Shown here: one piece after another, positions 1 to 8,550 of the stretch | How positions within the stretch are numbered: the stretch's first letter is position 1 | How the letters are laid out: the number at the start of each line of letters is the position of its first letter | Source: Caldinitratiruptor microaerophilus | GTDB lineage: Bacteria > Bacillota > Sulfobacillia > Symbiobacteriales > ZC4RG38 | Assembly: GCF_025999835.1 (NCBI RefSeq) | Contig: NZ_AP025628.1 | Span: 744,001-808,000, forward strand | Length of the DNA: 64,000 bases | Reading direction: 5' to 3' | Made by a program: the position numbers and the translations under genes | Notes under the pieces: model-generated | The model's input: the letters and a program-made list of their open reading frames with translations, nothing else | Told to the model about the DNA's origin: nothing | Database searches by the model: none

Positions 1-595
1 CGTCCGGGGACGGCAGCCAGCGGGGCGGTGGACCGGCGGGGAGCTGCAGGGACCACCGGGTAGGTTCCGACTGCCACGCCAACCCGTCCCGGAGGGCGCG
101 CAGTCGCTCGAGCCGCGCGCCTGCCGGCACGGGAGGCAGGGGGGTCAACTCGACTTTGCGGGGCGCGTCGCCCGGGTTCATGAAGTAGTACAAGGGCTGG
201 TATCCGGGCGCCAGAAAGGCGAACATCCCGTACTCGGGCAGCGTCACCGGCAGCCGCAGCGGCGTCGTGCCCAGAAGCTCGCCTTCCAGGTACACCTCCG
301 CCCCCGGGGGGTCGGTTTCGACCAGCGCCCCGGTGGCGTTCCCCACTGCCGGTTCCGGCGATTCGCCGCCCGGCCCGGCGCCCGCTTCGGGTTTGCCGGG
401 GGTGGCCGGCGGCGCCCCGGCGAGGTCCCCTGCCGGGCCGGCGGGAGAGCCGGCGTCCGAGGCGGGGGAGCCCGCCCCCGGTCCCTCGGGCCGGGGGCCT
501 GGCGGCGTGCGGGCGGGCGTGCCCCCCGTACACGCGGTGGTGGCGGCGATGAGCGCGATCGACGCGAGCCACGCGGCCCGGCGCCTTGCTGTCAT
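1..595 (-). CDS. PEGA-domain lipoprotein (partial, 3' end outside window)
   Basis: Reverse-strand frame open from ATG at 595 to the left edge, about 198 codons, C-terminus missing. The start MTARRRAAWLASIALIAATT is followed by Cys at about residue 21: a lipoprotein signal with a weak lipobox (TTAC). A Pro/Gly/Ala-rich linker of roughly 65 residues follows, then a PEGA-type repeat (VETDPPGAEVYLEGELLGTT) and an aromatic stretch. PEGA domains are short beta modules of surface proteins; no catalytic function can be assigned. It is divergent from the PTS regulator at 766, and the space between holds a perfect palindrome. The partner or substrate is unknown. Confidence 0.75.
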   Translation of the reverse strand, partial: MTARRRAAWLASIALIAATTACTGGTPARTPPGPRPEGPGAGSPASDAGSPAGPAGDLAGAPPATPGKPEAGAGPGGESPEPAVGNATGALVETDPPGAEVYLEGELLGTTPLRLPVTLPEYGMFAFLAPGYQPLYYFMNPGDAPRKVELTPLPPVPAGARLERLRALRDGLAWQSEPTRWSLQLPAGPPPRWLPSPD

Positions 596-688
596 CGGTC
601 TGACCTCCGGCGGAAGCGTCTTCACAGCGTTTGACGTTGCGCACAGCCCCCGGGTTGCCGGCCCGAAGGCTCGGGCCGTGCAGCTTTT

Positions 689-702
689 CCGATTCGAATC
701 GG
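689..702. promoter_or_regulatory. Perfect 14-bp palindrome in a divergent promoter region
   Basis: CCGATTCGAATCGG equals its own reverse complement and lies between the lipoprotein start (595) and the PTS regulator start (766). Just downstream, TTGACA (723-728) and a second TGACAG (735-740) occur, but no -10 at normal spacing is convincing. The palindrome is a plausible operator for either gene; the binding protein is unknown. Confidence 0.4.
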
Positions 703-765
703 CAGAAAGTTTCACTTACGGCTTGACAGAGCCTGACAGTATCATGGCTTCGGGGGAATGATCCG

Positions 766-2730
766 GTGCTGAACGCGCGTCAGCGGACCATCCTCGCCAC
801 GCTGATCGAGCAGGCGGACTATGTGGCCATCGCCGATCTCTCCCGGCGCCTGGGCGTCACCCCCCGCACCGTGCGTCTCGACCTGGAGGCCATCGACGAG
901 TACCTGCGCGCCACCCCGTACCGCCTGGAGCGCCACAAGCATCGGGGCGCCCGCCTCGACATCCCACCCGAGGAGCGCGCCGAGTGGCTGGCCCGCCTCA
1001 GTCCCCTGATGGACCATGCCTACCGGCTCTCCCCCGAGGAACGCCGGCTGGCCATCCTTGCCGCCCTCTTGCGGCGGAACACCCCGATCAGCTTAGGACG
1101 GCTGGCCGACGAGCTCTTCGTCAGCCGTCGCACGGTGGTGGAGGACGTGAAGGCGGCCGAAGCCTGGCTGCGGGACCACGGGCTGGCGCTGCGCCGGCTT
1201 CCTTCCGGCGTTGCCGTGGCCGGGCCGGAGTCCGCATGGCGCCGGGCACTGGCGGAAGTGCTGGCCCCGCAGGGGGCGACCACCGGACGTACGCCAGGCT
1301 TTCCGCTGCAGCCGCTGCCCCCGGACGAGATGGAGCAGATCCGCCAGGCGGTAGCCGACGCCGCCCGGCACCTGCCGTTCGAGCTGGCCGACGTCGCCTT
1401 CGAGGGGCTTGTCTACCACCTGGCCGTCGCGGTCATGCGCCTGCGGTCCGGCCACGACATCGTGATGGATCCCACCCAGATGTCGGAGCTCGAGGGGCGA
1501 CCGGAGTGGGCGGTGGCCAGTGCTCTCACCAGGGATCTGCAACAGCGGTTTCATCTCCGGCTGCCCCGCGACGAGGTCGGCTACATCACCCTTCACCTGC
1601 TGAGCGCCAAGGCGATCGGTACACGCAGCTCCCACCCGGGTGATGAGGATCGGGACGCCCCCTTGGTCGCGGCCGTGGATGCTTTCATCCGGATCGCCGG
1701 TGCGCACCTCGGGACCGATCTGACCGGGGACGACGACCTGGTCCGCGGCCTGATCCTCCACCTGCGTCCGGCGGTGTACCGGCTGCGATACGGCCTGCGG
1801 CTCGTGAATCCGCTGAAGGACGAGATCCTGCGGGAGTTCCCGTTCCTCGTGGCAGCCGTGAGGGCGGCCGCGCCCGCGCTCGAAGAGCGACTCGGCGTGC
1901 GCGTCACGGTCGACGAGCTCACCTATCTGGCGATGCACGTGGGTGCGCACCTGGAGCGGCAGGCCCGGCAGCTGCCCCCGCGAGCGCTCCTGGTCTGCGG
2001 GAGTGGTATTGGCACCGCCCGCCTTCTGCAGAGCCGCATGCAGCGGGCGTTTCCCGAGGTGCAGATCGTGGGCGTGGTCCCCTCGGCCAGGTTCCCCGCC
2101 GACCCCTCCCTCCGGCAGGCGGACCTGGTCATCTCCACCGTGCCGCTGCCGCCGGGTCCGAAGCCGGTCGTCGTGGTTAACCCGTTCCTGACGCCGGAGG
2201 ACGTGCGGCAGATCCGGCAGGCCCTCCCGCAGGCGGGCACGGTCACTCCCACAGAAAGGATGCGAGGTCCGATGCTCGATGAAGTACTGAACGACGCGCT
2301 CGTGCGGCTGGACGTGCCGGCCGCCGACTGGGAAGAGGCCATCCGGCTGGCGGGTGGCCCCCTGGTGGAGGCCGGCCACGTCGAGCCGCGGTTCGTCGAC
2401 GCCATGGTGGAGACGGTTCGCCGGATCGGGCCTTACATCGTGGTGGACCGGGGGGTGGCACTGCCCCACGCGCGCCCCGAGGACGGGGTGATCTCGCTGG
2501 GCATCAGCTTCGTCCGACTCCGGGAGCCGGTCGCCTTCGGCCACGAAACGAACGACCCGGTGAAGCTCGTGTTCGCCATCGCCAGCCCGGACGCCGAGAT
2601 CCATCTGCGGGCCCTCCAGCAGCTGGCGGACCTCCTAGCGAAACCGGAAACGCGCGCGGTGTTCGAGCACGGAAGCGCGGCAGACATCCTGGGTATCGTG
2701 CGGAAGACGGGCACGGAAGAGAGGAGCTGA
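766..2730 (+). CDS. PRD-containing PTS regulator with EIIB- and EIIA-like domains
   Basis: A 654-residue BglG/MtlR-type activator. GTG start with a GGGGGA ribosome site 8 nt upstream. Domains in order: N-terminal HTH (about 5-55), second Mga-like HTH (about 85-145), two PTS regulation domains (about 195-290 and 305-400), a GatB-like EIIB domain with the phospho-cysteine motif VCGSGIGT (about 408-420), and a C-terminal EIIA-2 domain with ALPHARPE, whose His (about 568) is the phosphorylation site. Since the next genes encode only EIIB and EIIC, this protein probably also supplies EIIA, or senses its phosphorylation. Its gene ends 5 bp before the EIIB gene, so the PTS operon is likely self-regulated. 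The substrate cannot be read from the sequence. Confidence 0.9.
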   Translation: MLNARQRTILATLIEQADYVAIADLSRRLGVTPRTVRLDLEAIDEYLRATPYRLERHKHRGARLDIPPEERAEWLARLSPLMDHAYRLSPEERRLAILAALLRRNTPISLGRLADELFVSRRTVVEDVKAAEAWLRDHGLALRRLPSGVAVAGPESAWRRALAEVLAPQGATTGRTPGFPLQPLPPDEMEQIRQAVADAARHLPFELADVAFEGLVYHLAVAVMRLRSGHDIVMDPTQMSELEGRPEWAVASALTRDLQQRFHLRLPRDEVGYITLHLLSAKAIGTRSSHPGDEDRDAPLVAAVDAFIRIAGAHLGTDLTGDDDLVRGLILHLRPAVYRLRYGLRLVNPLKDEILREFPFLVAAVRAAAPALEERLGVRVTVDELTYLAMHVGAHLERQARQLPPRALLVCGSGIGTARLLQSRMQRAFPEVQIVGVVPSARFPADPSLRQADLVISTVPLPPGPKPVVVVNPFLTPEDVRQIRQALPQAGTVTPTERMRGPMLDEVLNDALVRLDVPAADWEEAIRLAGGPLVEAGHVEPRFVDAMVETVRRIGPYIVVDRGVALPHARPEDGVISLGISFVRLREPVAFGHETNDPVKLVFAIASPDAEIHLRALQQLADLLAKPETRAVFEHGSAADILGIVRKTGTEERS

Positions 2731-2735
2731 GCGCA

Positions 2736-2999
2736 GTGAAGATCCTGGCCGTGTGCGGGCTCGGACAGGGCACCAGCCTGATCCTGCGGATGAACATCGA
2801 GGACGTGCTCCGGGAGTTGGGGGTCGACGCGGAGGTGGACCACATGGACGTCAGCGCCGCGGCCGCGGAGAAGGCCGACATGATCGTCGCCAGCCCGCAG
2901 CTCGCCCCTCTCCTCGCCGGGCACAAGGCGAAGGTGGTGGTGGTGAACAGCTACCTCAACAAGGCGGAAATCAAGAAGGCCATCCAGGAGAACCTCTAG
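2736..2999 (+). CDS. PTS ascorbate-type EIIB component
   Basis: An 87-residue lactate/ascorbate-class EIIB (UlaB/SgaB family). The N-terminal MKILAVCGLGQGTS holds the phosphorylated Cys7 in the P-loop-like CGLGQGTS motif. GTG start; GAGGAG (2721-2726) lies at the end of the preceding gene. In the cytoplasm it passes phosphate from EIIA, probably the C-terminal domain of the regulator encoded just upstream, to sugar bound by the EIIC at 3048. Length is normal for the family. Confidence 0.92.
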   Translation: MKILAVCGLGQGTSLILRMNIEDVLRELGVDAEVDHMDVSAAAAEKADMIVASPQLAPLLAGHKAKVVVVNSYLNKAEIKKAIQENL

Positions 3000-3047
3000 G
3001 GCCCCGAACCGCTGGCGTCCGCAGTTCTCGTCGAGGAGGGATCGAGC

Positions 3048-4367
3048 GTGCTCGCCGTCGCTCAGTGGCTGGCCAACAACCTCTTCGGGCAGCCCGCCTT
3101 CCTGATCGGTCTCATCGTCCTGGTCGGCCTGCTGGTCCAGAAGAAGACCGCCAGCCAGGTGATCAGCGGTACCCTCAAGGCCGTGGTCGGGTTCCTCATC
3201 ATCGGCACCGGCGCCGGTGCGATCGTCAACTCGCTGCTGGTCTTCCAGCCCATGTGGGCCGAGGTCTTCGGCCTCCAGCAGCAGGCGCTCTCCAACTTCA
3301 TGGGCTTCGAGACGTTCAGTCAGAAGTACGGCGGCGCCGTCGCCCTCGTCATGACCTTCGGCTTCCTCATCAACGTCCTCCTGGCCCGCTTCACCCGGTT
3401 CAAGTACATCTACCTGACCGGCCACATGATGTTCTGGACGACAGCCATCTGGATGGGCGTCGTCCTCGACTCGCTCGGGTCCGGCACCACCGTCAACACG
3501 TGGGGCCTGATCGCCTTCTTCTCGGTGTTCATGGGTCTGTACTGGACGCTGCAGCCCGCTCTCACCCAGCCCTTCATGCGCAAGGTGACCGGCGGGGACG
3601 ACATCGCCTTGGGTCACACCTCCGCCTCGGTGGCGGTTCTGGGCGCCCTGGCGGGACAGATGTTCGGGAACAAGGAGCAGGACGCCGAGTCCTTGCAGCT
3701 GCCGAAGGGGCTCGACTTCCTGAAGGACTCCAACGTCGTCATCGCCCTGCTGATGGGCATCCTGTACGTGATCGGGGCCGCCATCGTGGGTGCGAGGTCG
3801 ACGCCGGCCGCCCTCGAACTGGTGAAGAAAGCGGGGCAGAACAGCTTCATCCTGTACTCGTTGCAGGAAGCCTTCAAGTTCGCCGGCGGCATCGCGGTGG
3901 TGCTGTTCGGGGTCCGGCTCCTGATCGGCGAGATCGTCCCTGCCTTCCGGGGTATCGCCACCAAGATCGTCCCTGACGCCAGACCGGCGCTGGACTGCCC
4001 CGTGGTCTACCCGTACGCGCCGACTGCCTCGATCGTCGGCTTCCTGGGCGCCTTCGTCGCCTCCCTGGTGTGGCTGGTGGTCCTGGGCAAGACCGTGGGT
4101 TACGTCTTCGTGCCGACCATGATCGTGCTCTTCTTCCACGCTGCGACCGCCGGCGTGTTCGGCAACGCCACAGGCGGCCTGCGGGGGGCTTTCCTGGGTG
4201 GGGTGATCACCGCCACCGTGGTGGCCTGGGGCCAGTGGCTCATGGTGACCCGGCTCCTGCCCACGACCATCCCGGACACTGCCATGTGGGCGGCAGACAG
4301 CGACATGTTCCTCTTGGGTCCTCTCGTGAAGCTCCTGGGCGGGGTCCTGAGGTTCCTCTTCGTCTAG
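3048..4367 (+). CDS. PTS ascorbate-type permease EIIC (UlaA/SgaT family)
   Basis: A 439-residue polytopic membrane protein with about ten hydrophobic segments. The start LAVAQWLANNLFGQPAFLIG and the repeats around GFLIIGTGAGAIV and LLIGEIVPAFRGIATKIVPDARPALDCP are typical of UlaA/SgaT permeases. GTG start, strong GAGGAGGG site at 3033-3040. It translocates and, with the EIIB, phosphorylates its substrate. The family is named for L-ascorbate, but the phosphotriesterase-like lactonase and creatininase-family genes downstream, and the absence of the usual UlaD/E/F genes, suggest another lactone or sugar acid. Confidence 0.9.
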   Translation: MLAVAQWLANNLFGQPAFLIGLIVLVGLLVQKKTASQVISGTLKAVVGFLIIGTGAGAIVNSLLVFQPMWAEVFGLQQQALSNFMGFETFSQKYGGAVALVMTFGFLINVLLARFTRFKYIYLTGHMMFWTTAIWMGVVLDSLGSGTTVNTWGLIAFFSVFMGLYWTLQPALTQPFMRKVTGGDDIALGHTSASVAVLGALAGQMFGNKEQDAESLQLPKGLDFLKDSNVVIALLMGILYVIGAAIVGARSTPAALELVKKAGQNSFILYSLQEAFKFAGGIAVVLFGVRLLIGEIVPAFRGIATKIVPDARPALDCPVVYPYAPTASIVGFLGAFVASLVWLVVLGKTVGYVFVPTMIVLFFHAATAGVFGNATGGLRGAFLGGVITATVVAWGQWLMVTRLLPTTIPDTAMWAADSDMFLLGPLVKLLGGVLRFLFV

Positions 4368-4378
4368 TCCCACAAGGC

Positions 4379-4419
4379 GCCGGAGGCCGCCCGCCCCGCC
4401 AGGGGCGGCGGCCTCCGGC
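4379..4419 (+). terminator. Strong hairpin after the PTS permease gene
   Basis: A 13-bp perfect stem (4379-4391 with 4407-4419) encloses an inner GCCCC/GGGGC stem. Only CTTCCTC follows, so there is no real U-tract. It may be an attenuator or an mRNA-stabilising structure separating the PTS genes from the hydrolase genes. Confidence 0.55.
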
Positions 4420-4445
4420 CTTCCTCAGACAAGGAGTGGTACGAC

Positions 4446-5423
4446 TTGCCGTTCGTCCGCACGCTCCTCGGTGACATTGATCCGGAAGAGATGGGCGTCA
4501 CCTACTCCCACGAGCACATCGTCTGCCGGCCCCCGTACTGGCAGGAGAAGGGCGAGGACGACCTGCTCCTCGATGATCCGGTGAAGTCCCTGGAAGACGT
4601 GAAACGCTTCGTCCAGGCGGGCGGGAAGACCATCGTCGACGCCACCTGCCACGATTACGGGAGGGACGTGCCCGCGGTCGCCGAGATCGCGCGGCAGGCG
4701 GGCATCCACGTCATCGGCACGGCCGGGCTCAACAAGGGCTTCCTGTGGTCGGCCCGGCGCCCCGGCAGCGACGAGACCTTCGCCGAATGGATCGAGCGCC
4801 TCACGCTGGAGGAGCTCACCCGGTTCGTCGCCGACGAGGTTGAGGTCGGCATGGAGGGGACGCCCTACCGGGCCGGACAGGTCAAGTTCGGCACCGGCTA
4901 CAACTCGATCTCCCCGCTGGAGGAGAAGGTCCTCCGGGCGGTGGCCCGGGCGCACCACGAGACCGGGGCGCCCGTCCACTCCCACACCGAGGCCGGGACC
5001 ATGGCTCTGGAGCAGATCGAGCTCCTGAAGGAAGAGGGGGTCGACCTCCGCCACGTCAGCTTCGGCCACATGGACCGGAACCCCGACACCTACTACCACC
5101 TGAAGATCGCCGAGACCGGGGCCTACCTGTGCTTCGACGGCATCGGCAAGGTCAAGTACTACCCGGAGTCGGTACGGATCGCCTGCATCCTCGAGCTGGT
5201 CCGGCACGGGCACGAGCAGCAGATCCTCGTGAGCGGCGACACCGCCCGCAAGTCGTACTACCGGTCCTACGGGAACGGGCTGGGGCTCGGCTACATCCTC
5301 GAGAAGTGGGTACCCCGGTTCATCGAGGAGGCCGAGAAGGCGGGGTTCGACGGGAAGCGGCTCGTGCACCTCTTCTTGGTCGAGAACCCCCGCCGCTGCT
5401 TTACCTTCAAGAAAGGGGCGTGA
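4446..5423 (+). CDS. Phosphotriesterase-family lactonase-like hydrolase
   Basis: A 325-residue TIM-barrel metal hydrolase. TTG start 9 nt after AAGGAG (4431-4436). Binuclear-centre residues visible: HxH in YSHEHIV (about 20-26), the Lys normally carboxylated in QVKFGTGYN (about 141), His in HSHTEAGT (about 180), His in FGHMDRN (about 209) and Asp in LVSGDTARKSYY (about 263). Characterised relatives encoded beside PTS genes (such as Lmo2620 and Bh0225) open phosphorylated sugar lactones. By context this enzyme probably hydrolyses the phosphorylated lactone made by the PTS. True phosphotriesterase activity is unlikely to be its role. Confidence 0.82.
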   Translation: MPFVRTLLGDIDPEEMGVTYSHEHIVCRPPYWQEKGEDDLLLDDPVKSLEDVKRFVQAGGKTIVDATCHDYGRDVPAVAEIARQAGIHVIGTAGLNKGFLWSARRPGSDETFAEWIERLTLEELTRFVADEVEVGMEGTPYRAGQVKFGTGYNSISPLEEKVLRAVARAHHETGAPVHSHTEAGTMALEQIELLKEEGVDLRHVSFGHMDRNPDTYYHLKIAETGAYLCFDGIGKVKYYPESVRIACILELVRHGHEQQILVSGDTARKSYYRSYGNGLGLGYILEKWVPRFIEEAEKAGFDGKRLVHLFLVENPRRCFTFKKGA

Positions 5424-5429
5424 CGCGCT

Positions 5430-6200
5430 GTGCCCTGCTGGGAGATGGAGGCGCTCTCCGGGGAAGAGGCTCAGCGGCGCCTCTTGGAGACGGGGATCGC
5501 GATCCTTCCCCTCGGTGCGGTGGAAACGCACGGTCCGCACCTGCCGCTCGGCACCGACAACTACCTGGCGGCCTACGTCGCCCGGCGGGTGGCCGAGGCC
5601 CTCGGAGCCGTGGTGCTGCCGGTCATGCCCTACGGCCAGGTCTGGTCGCTCTATGGCTTTCCCGGGACCCTGTCGGTTGACGACCGGGCGCTTGCCGGGA
5701 TCCTGACCGGGATCGGTCGGAGCCTGCGCGATCTCGGCGTCCCGATCTTCGCCATCGTCAACGCCCATCTCGGCAACGCGAACGCGATGAGGGAGGCGGC
5801 TCGGGCCCTCGAGGCGGAGGGCGGCCCGCTCACGTTCTACTTCTCTCACCCGGGTCTGAACGAGGCCGCGGAGCGGGTGCGGGAGTCCCCCCGGTTTCAC
5901 GGCAGCCTGTTCCACGCTTGCGAGCTCGAGACGTCGATGATGCGCTACGTGGCGCCGGAGCGGGTCGACATGGCGAAGGCGATCCGGGAAGACCCCCGGG
6001 TGCCGCCGGACTTCGAGTACCGGCCCACCCGATGGCGCGAGCTCACCCGCACCGGCGTCATGGGCGACGCGACCCTGGCCACGGCGGAGAAAGGCAAGGT
6101 CCTCGTGGAGCACACGATCGAGCGGATCGTCGCGGTGCTCGCCGGGGCGAGGGCACGGCTGCGCGGCCCCGGGGAGGCTCAGCCCAGCACCCGCCGGTAG
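5430..6200 (+). CDS. Creatininase-family amidohydrolase
   Basis: A 256-residue protein of the creatininase/mycofactocin-MftE-like family. Metal-site motifs: GAVETHGPHLPLGTDN near residues 29-45 (E, H and D ligands), NAHLGNANA (the usual NGHGGN position, altered) and LFHACELETS (usually HAGExETS). GTG start 6 nt after the upstream stop, so likely cotranscribed. The family hydrolyses cyclic amides or other C-N bonds; here it may act on a product of the PTS/lactonase pathway. Substrate unknown. Its 3' end overlaps the convergent glycosyltransferase gene by 22 bp. Confidence 0.78.
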   Translation: MPCWEMEALSGEEAQRRLLETGIAILPLGAVETHGPHLPLGTDNYLAAYVARRVAEALGAVVLPVMPYGQVWSLYGFPGTLSVDDRALAGILTGIGRSLRDLGVPIFAIVNAHLGNANAMREAARALEAEGGPLTFYFSHPGLNEAAERVRESPRFHGSLFHACELETSMMRYVAPERVDMAKAIREDPRVPPDFEYRPTRWRELTRTGVMGDATLATAEKGKVLVEHTIERIVAVLAGARARLRGPGEAQPSTRR

Positions 6201-7207
6201 ACCTCCAGGTACCCTTCCACCATGCGCTCGGCGCTGTAGTGCGCCTCCGCCCGCCGGCGGCAGGCGGCGCGGTCGATCTCGCCCAGCCGCCGGAGTGCCG
6301 TGACCGCCTCGTCCAGGTCCCGGACCACGAAGCCCGTCTCCCCGTGGGCCACGACCTCCGCGACCGAACCGAGGTCCATCCCGATCACCGGCGTCCCGCA
6401 GGCCTGGGCCTCGGCGAGCACGAGGCCGAAGGGCTCCGGCACCGTGCACAGGTGCACCAGCGCCCGGGCTCCGCCCAGGAGCCGGGCCCGCTCCTCCCCG
6501 CCGACCTCGCCCACGTACCGGATCCGGTCACCGTCCAGATGGGGCTCCACGCGGGTGCGGAAGAACTCCTGCTCGTCCGGCGGGACGTGCGCGGCGATGA
6601 GGAGGCGCCAGCCGGCACGGCGGGCCAGCTCGATGGCGAGGTGGAGGCCCTTCTTGGGGGATGCCCGTCCCAGGAACAGGAGGTAGGGGTCCGGGTCGGG
6701 TTCAGGCCGGAACGGGAACTCCCGCAGGTCGATGCCGTTCGGGACCAGGCCGGCGTAGTTCAGCTCGGGGACCGCCTCGATCTCCGCCCGGCTGATGGCC
6801 ACGTACGGCCGGTCCCGGAAGCGGAGGAAGGCCTGCCGGCTGAGGGGCTCCAGCATGGCGGCGCCGTGCAGGGTGGTGACGACGGGCGTCCGGACCAGCT
6901 CGGCGTAGGTGAGCGGGAGCCAGTTGAGGTGGTTGTGGATGAGGTCGAACTCCCCGGCGCGGCGAAAGGCGTTGGCGATGTGGAGGGGGAGGTAGAGGGC
7001 CGGGTCGAGCGAGGGGTCCTCGCCGGTGGGCCGGGGACAGACCGTCTCGAGGCGGGCCCGTGTCTCGGACGTGCCGGCGGCGAACAGCGTCACGTCGTGG
7101 CCCCTGGCCACGAGCCCCTCGGCCAGGAGGCCCGCCACGTGCTCCCACGGGCCGTACCGCCGGGGCGGGACGCGCCAGGTGATCGGCGCCAGGATGCCGA
7201 TGCGCAG
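6179..7207 (-). CDS. Glycosyltransferase family 4 (apparent CTG start)
   Basis: A 342-residue GT4 (GT-B fold) glycosyltransferase. The N-terminal domain starts RIGILAPITWRVPPRRYGPWE and the C-terminal nucleotide-sugar domain contains LLFLGRASPKKGLHLAIE and EPFGLVLAEAQACGTPVIG with the conserved Glu residues. The family normally begins Met-Arg-Ile; the codon in that place is CTG at 7207, 8 nt after a perfect GGAGGTGATC. GTG at 7216 lies inside the ribosome site and is a poor start. Donor and acceptor sugars are unknown. It is divergent from mtnA and probably cytoplasmic or membrane-associated. Confidence 0.8.
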   Translation of the reverse strand: MRIGILAPITWRVPPRRYGPWEHVAGLLAEGLVARGHDVTLFAAGTSETRARLETVCPRPTGEDPSLDPALYLPLHIANAFRRAGEFDLIHNHLNWLPLTYAELVRTPVVTTLHGAAMLEPLSRQAFLRFRDRPYVAISRAEIEAVPELNYAGLVPNGIDLREFPFRPEPDPDPYLLFLGRASPKKGLHLAIELARRAGWRLLIAAHVPPDEQEFFRTRVEPHLDGDRIRYVGEVGGEERARLLGGARALVHLCTVPEPFGLVLAEAQACGTPVIGMDLGSVAEVVAHGETGFVVRDLDEAVTALRRLGEIDRAACRRRAEAHYSAERMVEGYLEVYRRVLG

Positions 7208-7470
7208 GGGGATCACCTCCGGAGTGGGAAGCCGTCCGCCCCGTACTGTAGGGGGAGGCGGGCAGGGCCGCAACCGCGCCGGGTCCCCGTCAGGAGGGCT
7301 CCAGTGCGGCCACGGCCCCCGCGCGCCGCCGGGCGCGCCCTGGGCGATCCACATGGCTCGGACGGAGCGGGAACCCGCCATTCGAGCGTCGAAACGTCTC
7401 CGAAGACCGGTGAGTGCGGTGCGTTCCGGCGTGGAACGCTGCTGGTGCCGGATTTCCGGAGGTGATCCCC
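7208..7470. other. Divergent intergenic region with mirrored ribosome sites and small hairpins
   Basis: Both ends carry the same 13-mer GGAGGTGATCCCC (minus strand 7220-7208, plus strand 7458-7470) as ribosome sites for the glycosyltransferase and mtnA. Inside are hairpins TTCGA/TCGAA (7381-7393) and GCGTTCC/GGAACGC (7421-7439). I see no S-box (SAM riboswitch) consensus, although mtnA genes often have one. Confidence 0.4.
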
Positions 7471-8517
7471 TTGGCGGTGGCGCCCATCGAGTGGGCCGAC
7501 GGCCGGCTGCGGCTCCTGGACCAGACGCGCCTGCCGGGGGAGGTGCGTTACGTCGAGCCCGCCACGGCCGAAGCGGTCTGGGAGGCCATCCGGGCGCTGC
7601 GGGTCCGTGGCGCCCCGGCGATCGGCATCGCGGCGGCCTTCGGCCTGTACCTGGGGGTGCGCGGGTCGGAGGCGCGGACCCGCGAGGCCTTCCTGGCCGA
7701 CGTCCGCCGGGTCGCCGAGTACCTGGCCACCGCCCGGCCGACGGCGGTCAACCTCTCCTGGGCGCTGCGGCGCGTGCAGCGCCGGGTGGAGGTCCTGGAA
7801 GCACCGGTCGACACCCTCAAGGCGGAGGTCCTGGCCGGAGCGCTGGAGCTCCTGGAGGAGGACCGGCGGACGTGCCGGGACATCGGCCGGCGCGGCGCGC
7901 CGCTGCTGGCCGGCGCCCGCGCGGTGCTGACGCACTGCAACGCGGGCGGGCTGGCCACGGCGCAGTACGGCACCGCGCTGGCCCCCATCTACCACCTGCA
8001 CGAGCAGGGCCACACCCTGCGCGTCTACGTGGACGAGACGCGCCCCCTGCTCCAGGGGGCGCGCCTGACGGCCTGGGAGCTGCTCCAGGCGGGCATCCCG
8101 GTCACGCTCATCACCGACAGCATGGCGGCGGTGGTGCTGCGGCAGCGCCGGGTCGACGCGGTCATCGTCGGCGCGGACCGCGTCGCCAGCAACGGCGACA
8201 CCGCCAACAAGATCGGCACCTACGGGCTGGCGGTGCTGGCCCGCGAGCACGGGGTGCCGCTGTACGTCGCCCTGCCGACCTCCACCTTCGACTTCTCGCT
8301 TCCGGACGGGGACAGGATCCCCATCGAAGAGCGCTCCCCCGACGAGGTCACCCACCTGGCCGGCGTGCGCACGGCTCCCGAGGGCGTCGACGTGTTCAAC
8401 CCGGCGTTCGACGTGACCCCGGCTCACCTGATCACGGCCTTCATCACCGAGGTGGGGGTGATCCACCCGCCGTTCGGGCCGGCCCTCGCGCAGTTGCGGA
8501 AGGACCTCGGCCGGTGA
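7471..8517 (+). CDS. mtnA: Methylthioribose-1-phosphate isomerase
   Basis: 348 residues. Converts 5-methylthioribose-1-phosphate to 5-methylthioribulose-1-phosphate in methionine salvage. Family signatures: RGAPAIGIAAAFGLYLG (about 47-63), the catalytic-Cys motif THCNAGGLATAQYGTA (Cys about 156), GADRVASNGDTANKIGTY with the catalytic Asp (about 236) and PTSTFDFSLPDGD. TTG at 7471 was chosen because it lies 8 nt after GGAGGTGATC and gives the usual family N-terminus; an upstream in-frame extension to 7414 lacks similarity. No other mtn genes are in the window. Confidence 0.93.
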   Translation: MAVAPIEWADGRLRLLDQTRLPGEVRYVEPATAEAVWEAIRALRVRGAPAIGIAAAFGLYLGVRGSEARTREAFLADVRRVAEYLATARPTAVNLSWALRRVQRRVEVLEAPVDTLKAEVLAGALELLEEDRRTCRDIGRRGAPLLAGARAVLTHCNAGGLATAQYGTALAPIYHLHEQGHTLRVYVDETRPLLQGARLTAWELLQAGIPVTLITDSMAAVVLRQRRVDAVIVGADRVASNGDTANKIGTYGLAVLAREHGVPLYVALPTSTFDFSLPDGDRIPIEERSPDEVTHLAGVRTAPEGVDVFNPAFDVTPAHLITAFITEVGVIHPPFGPALAQLRKDLGR

Positions 8518-8550
8518 GCGCCCACCGCCCGAGGCCGCGCAAGGACCGGC

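Noticed and set aside
723-751. SigA promoter TTGACA (723-728) for the PRD regulator
   Set aside because: No acceptable -10 at 16-18 bp; TATCAT lies only 11 bp away.
2433-4373. 646-residue minus-strand ORF opposite the PTS genes
   Set aside because: Low-complexity Glu/Gly/Asp/His composition, exactly antisense to well-supported EIIB and EIIC genes; a GC-rich shadow frame.
7208-7470. SAM riboswitch before mtnA
   Set aside because: None of the conserved S-box blocks could be matched; only small hairpins are present.
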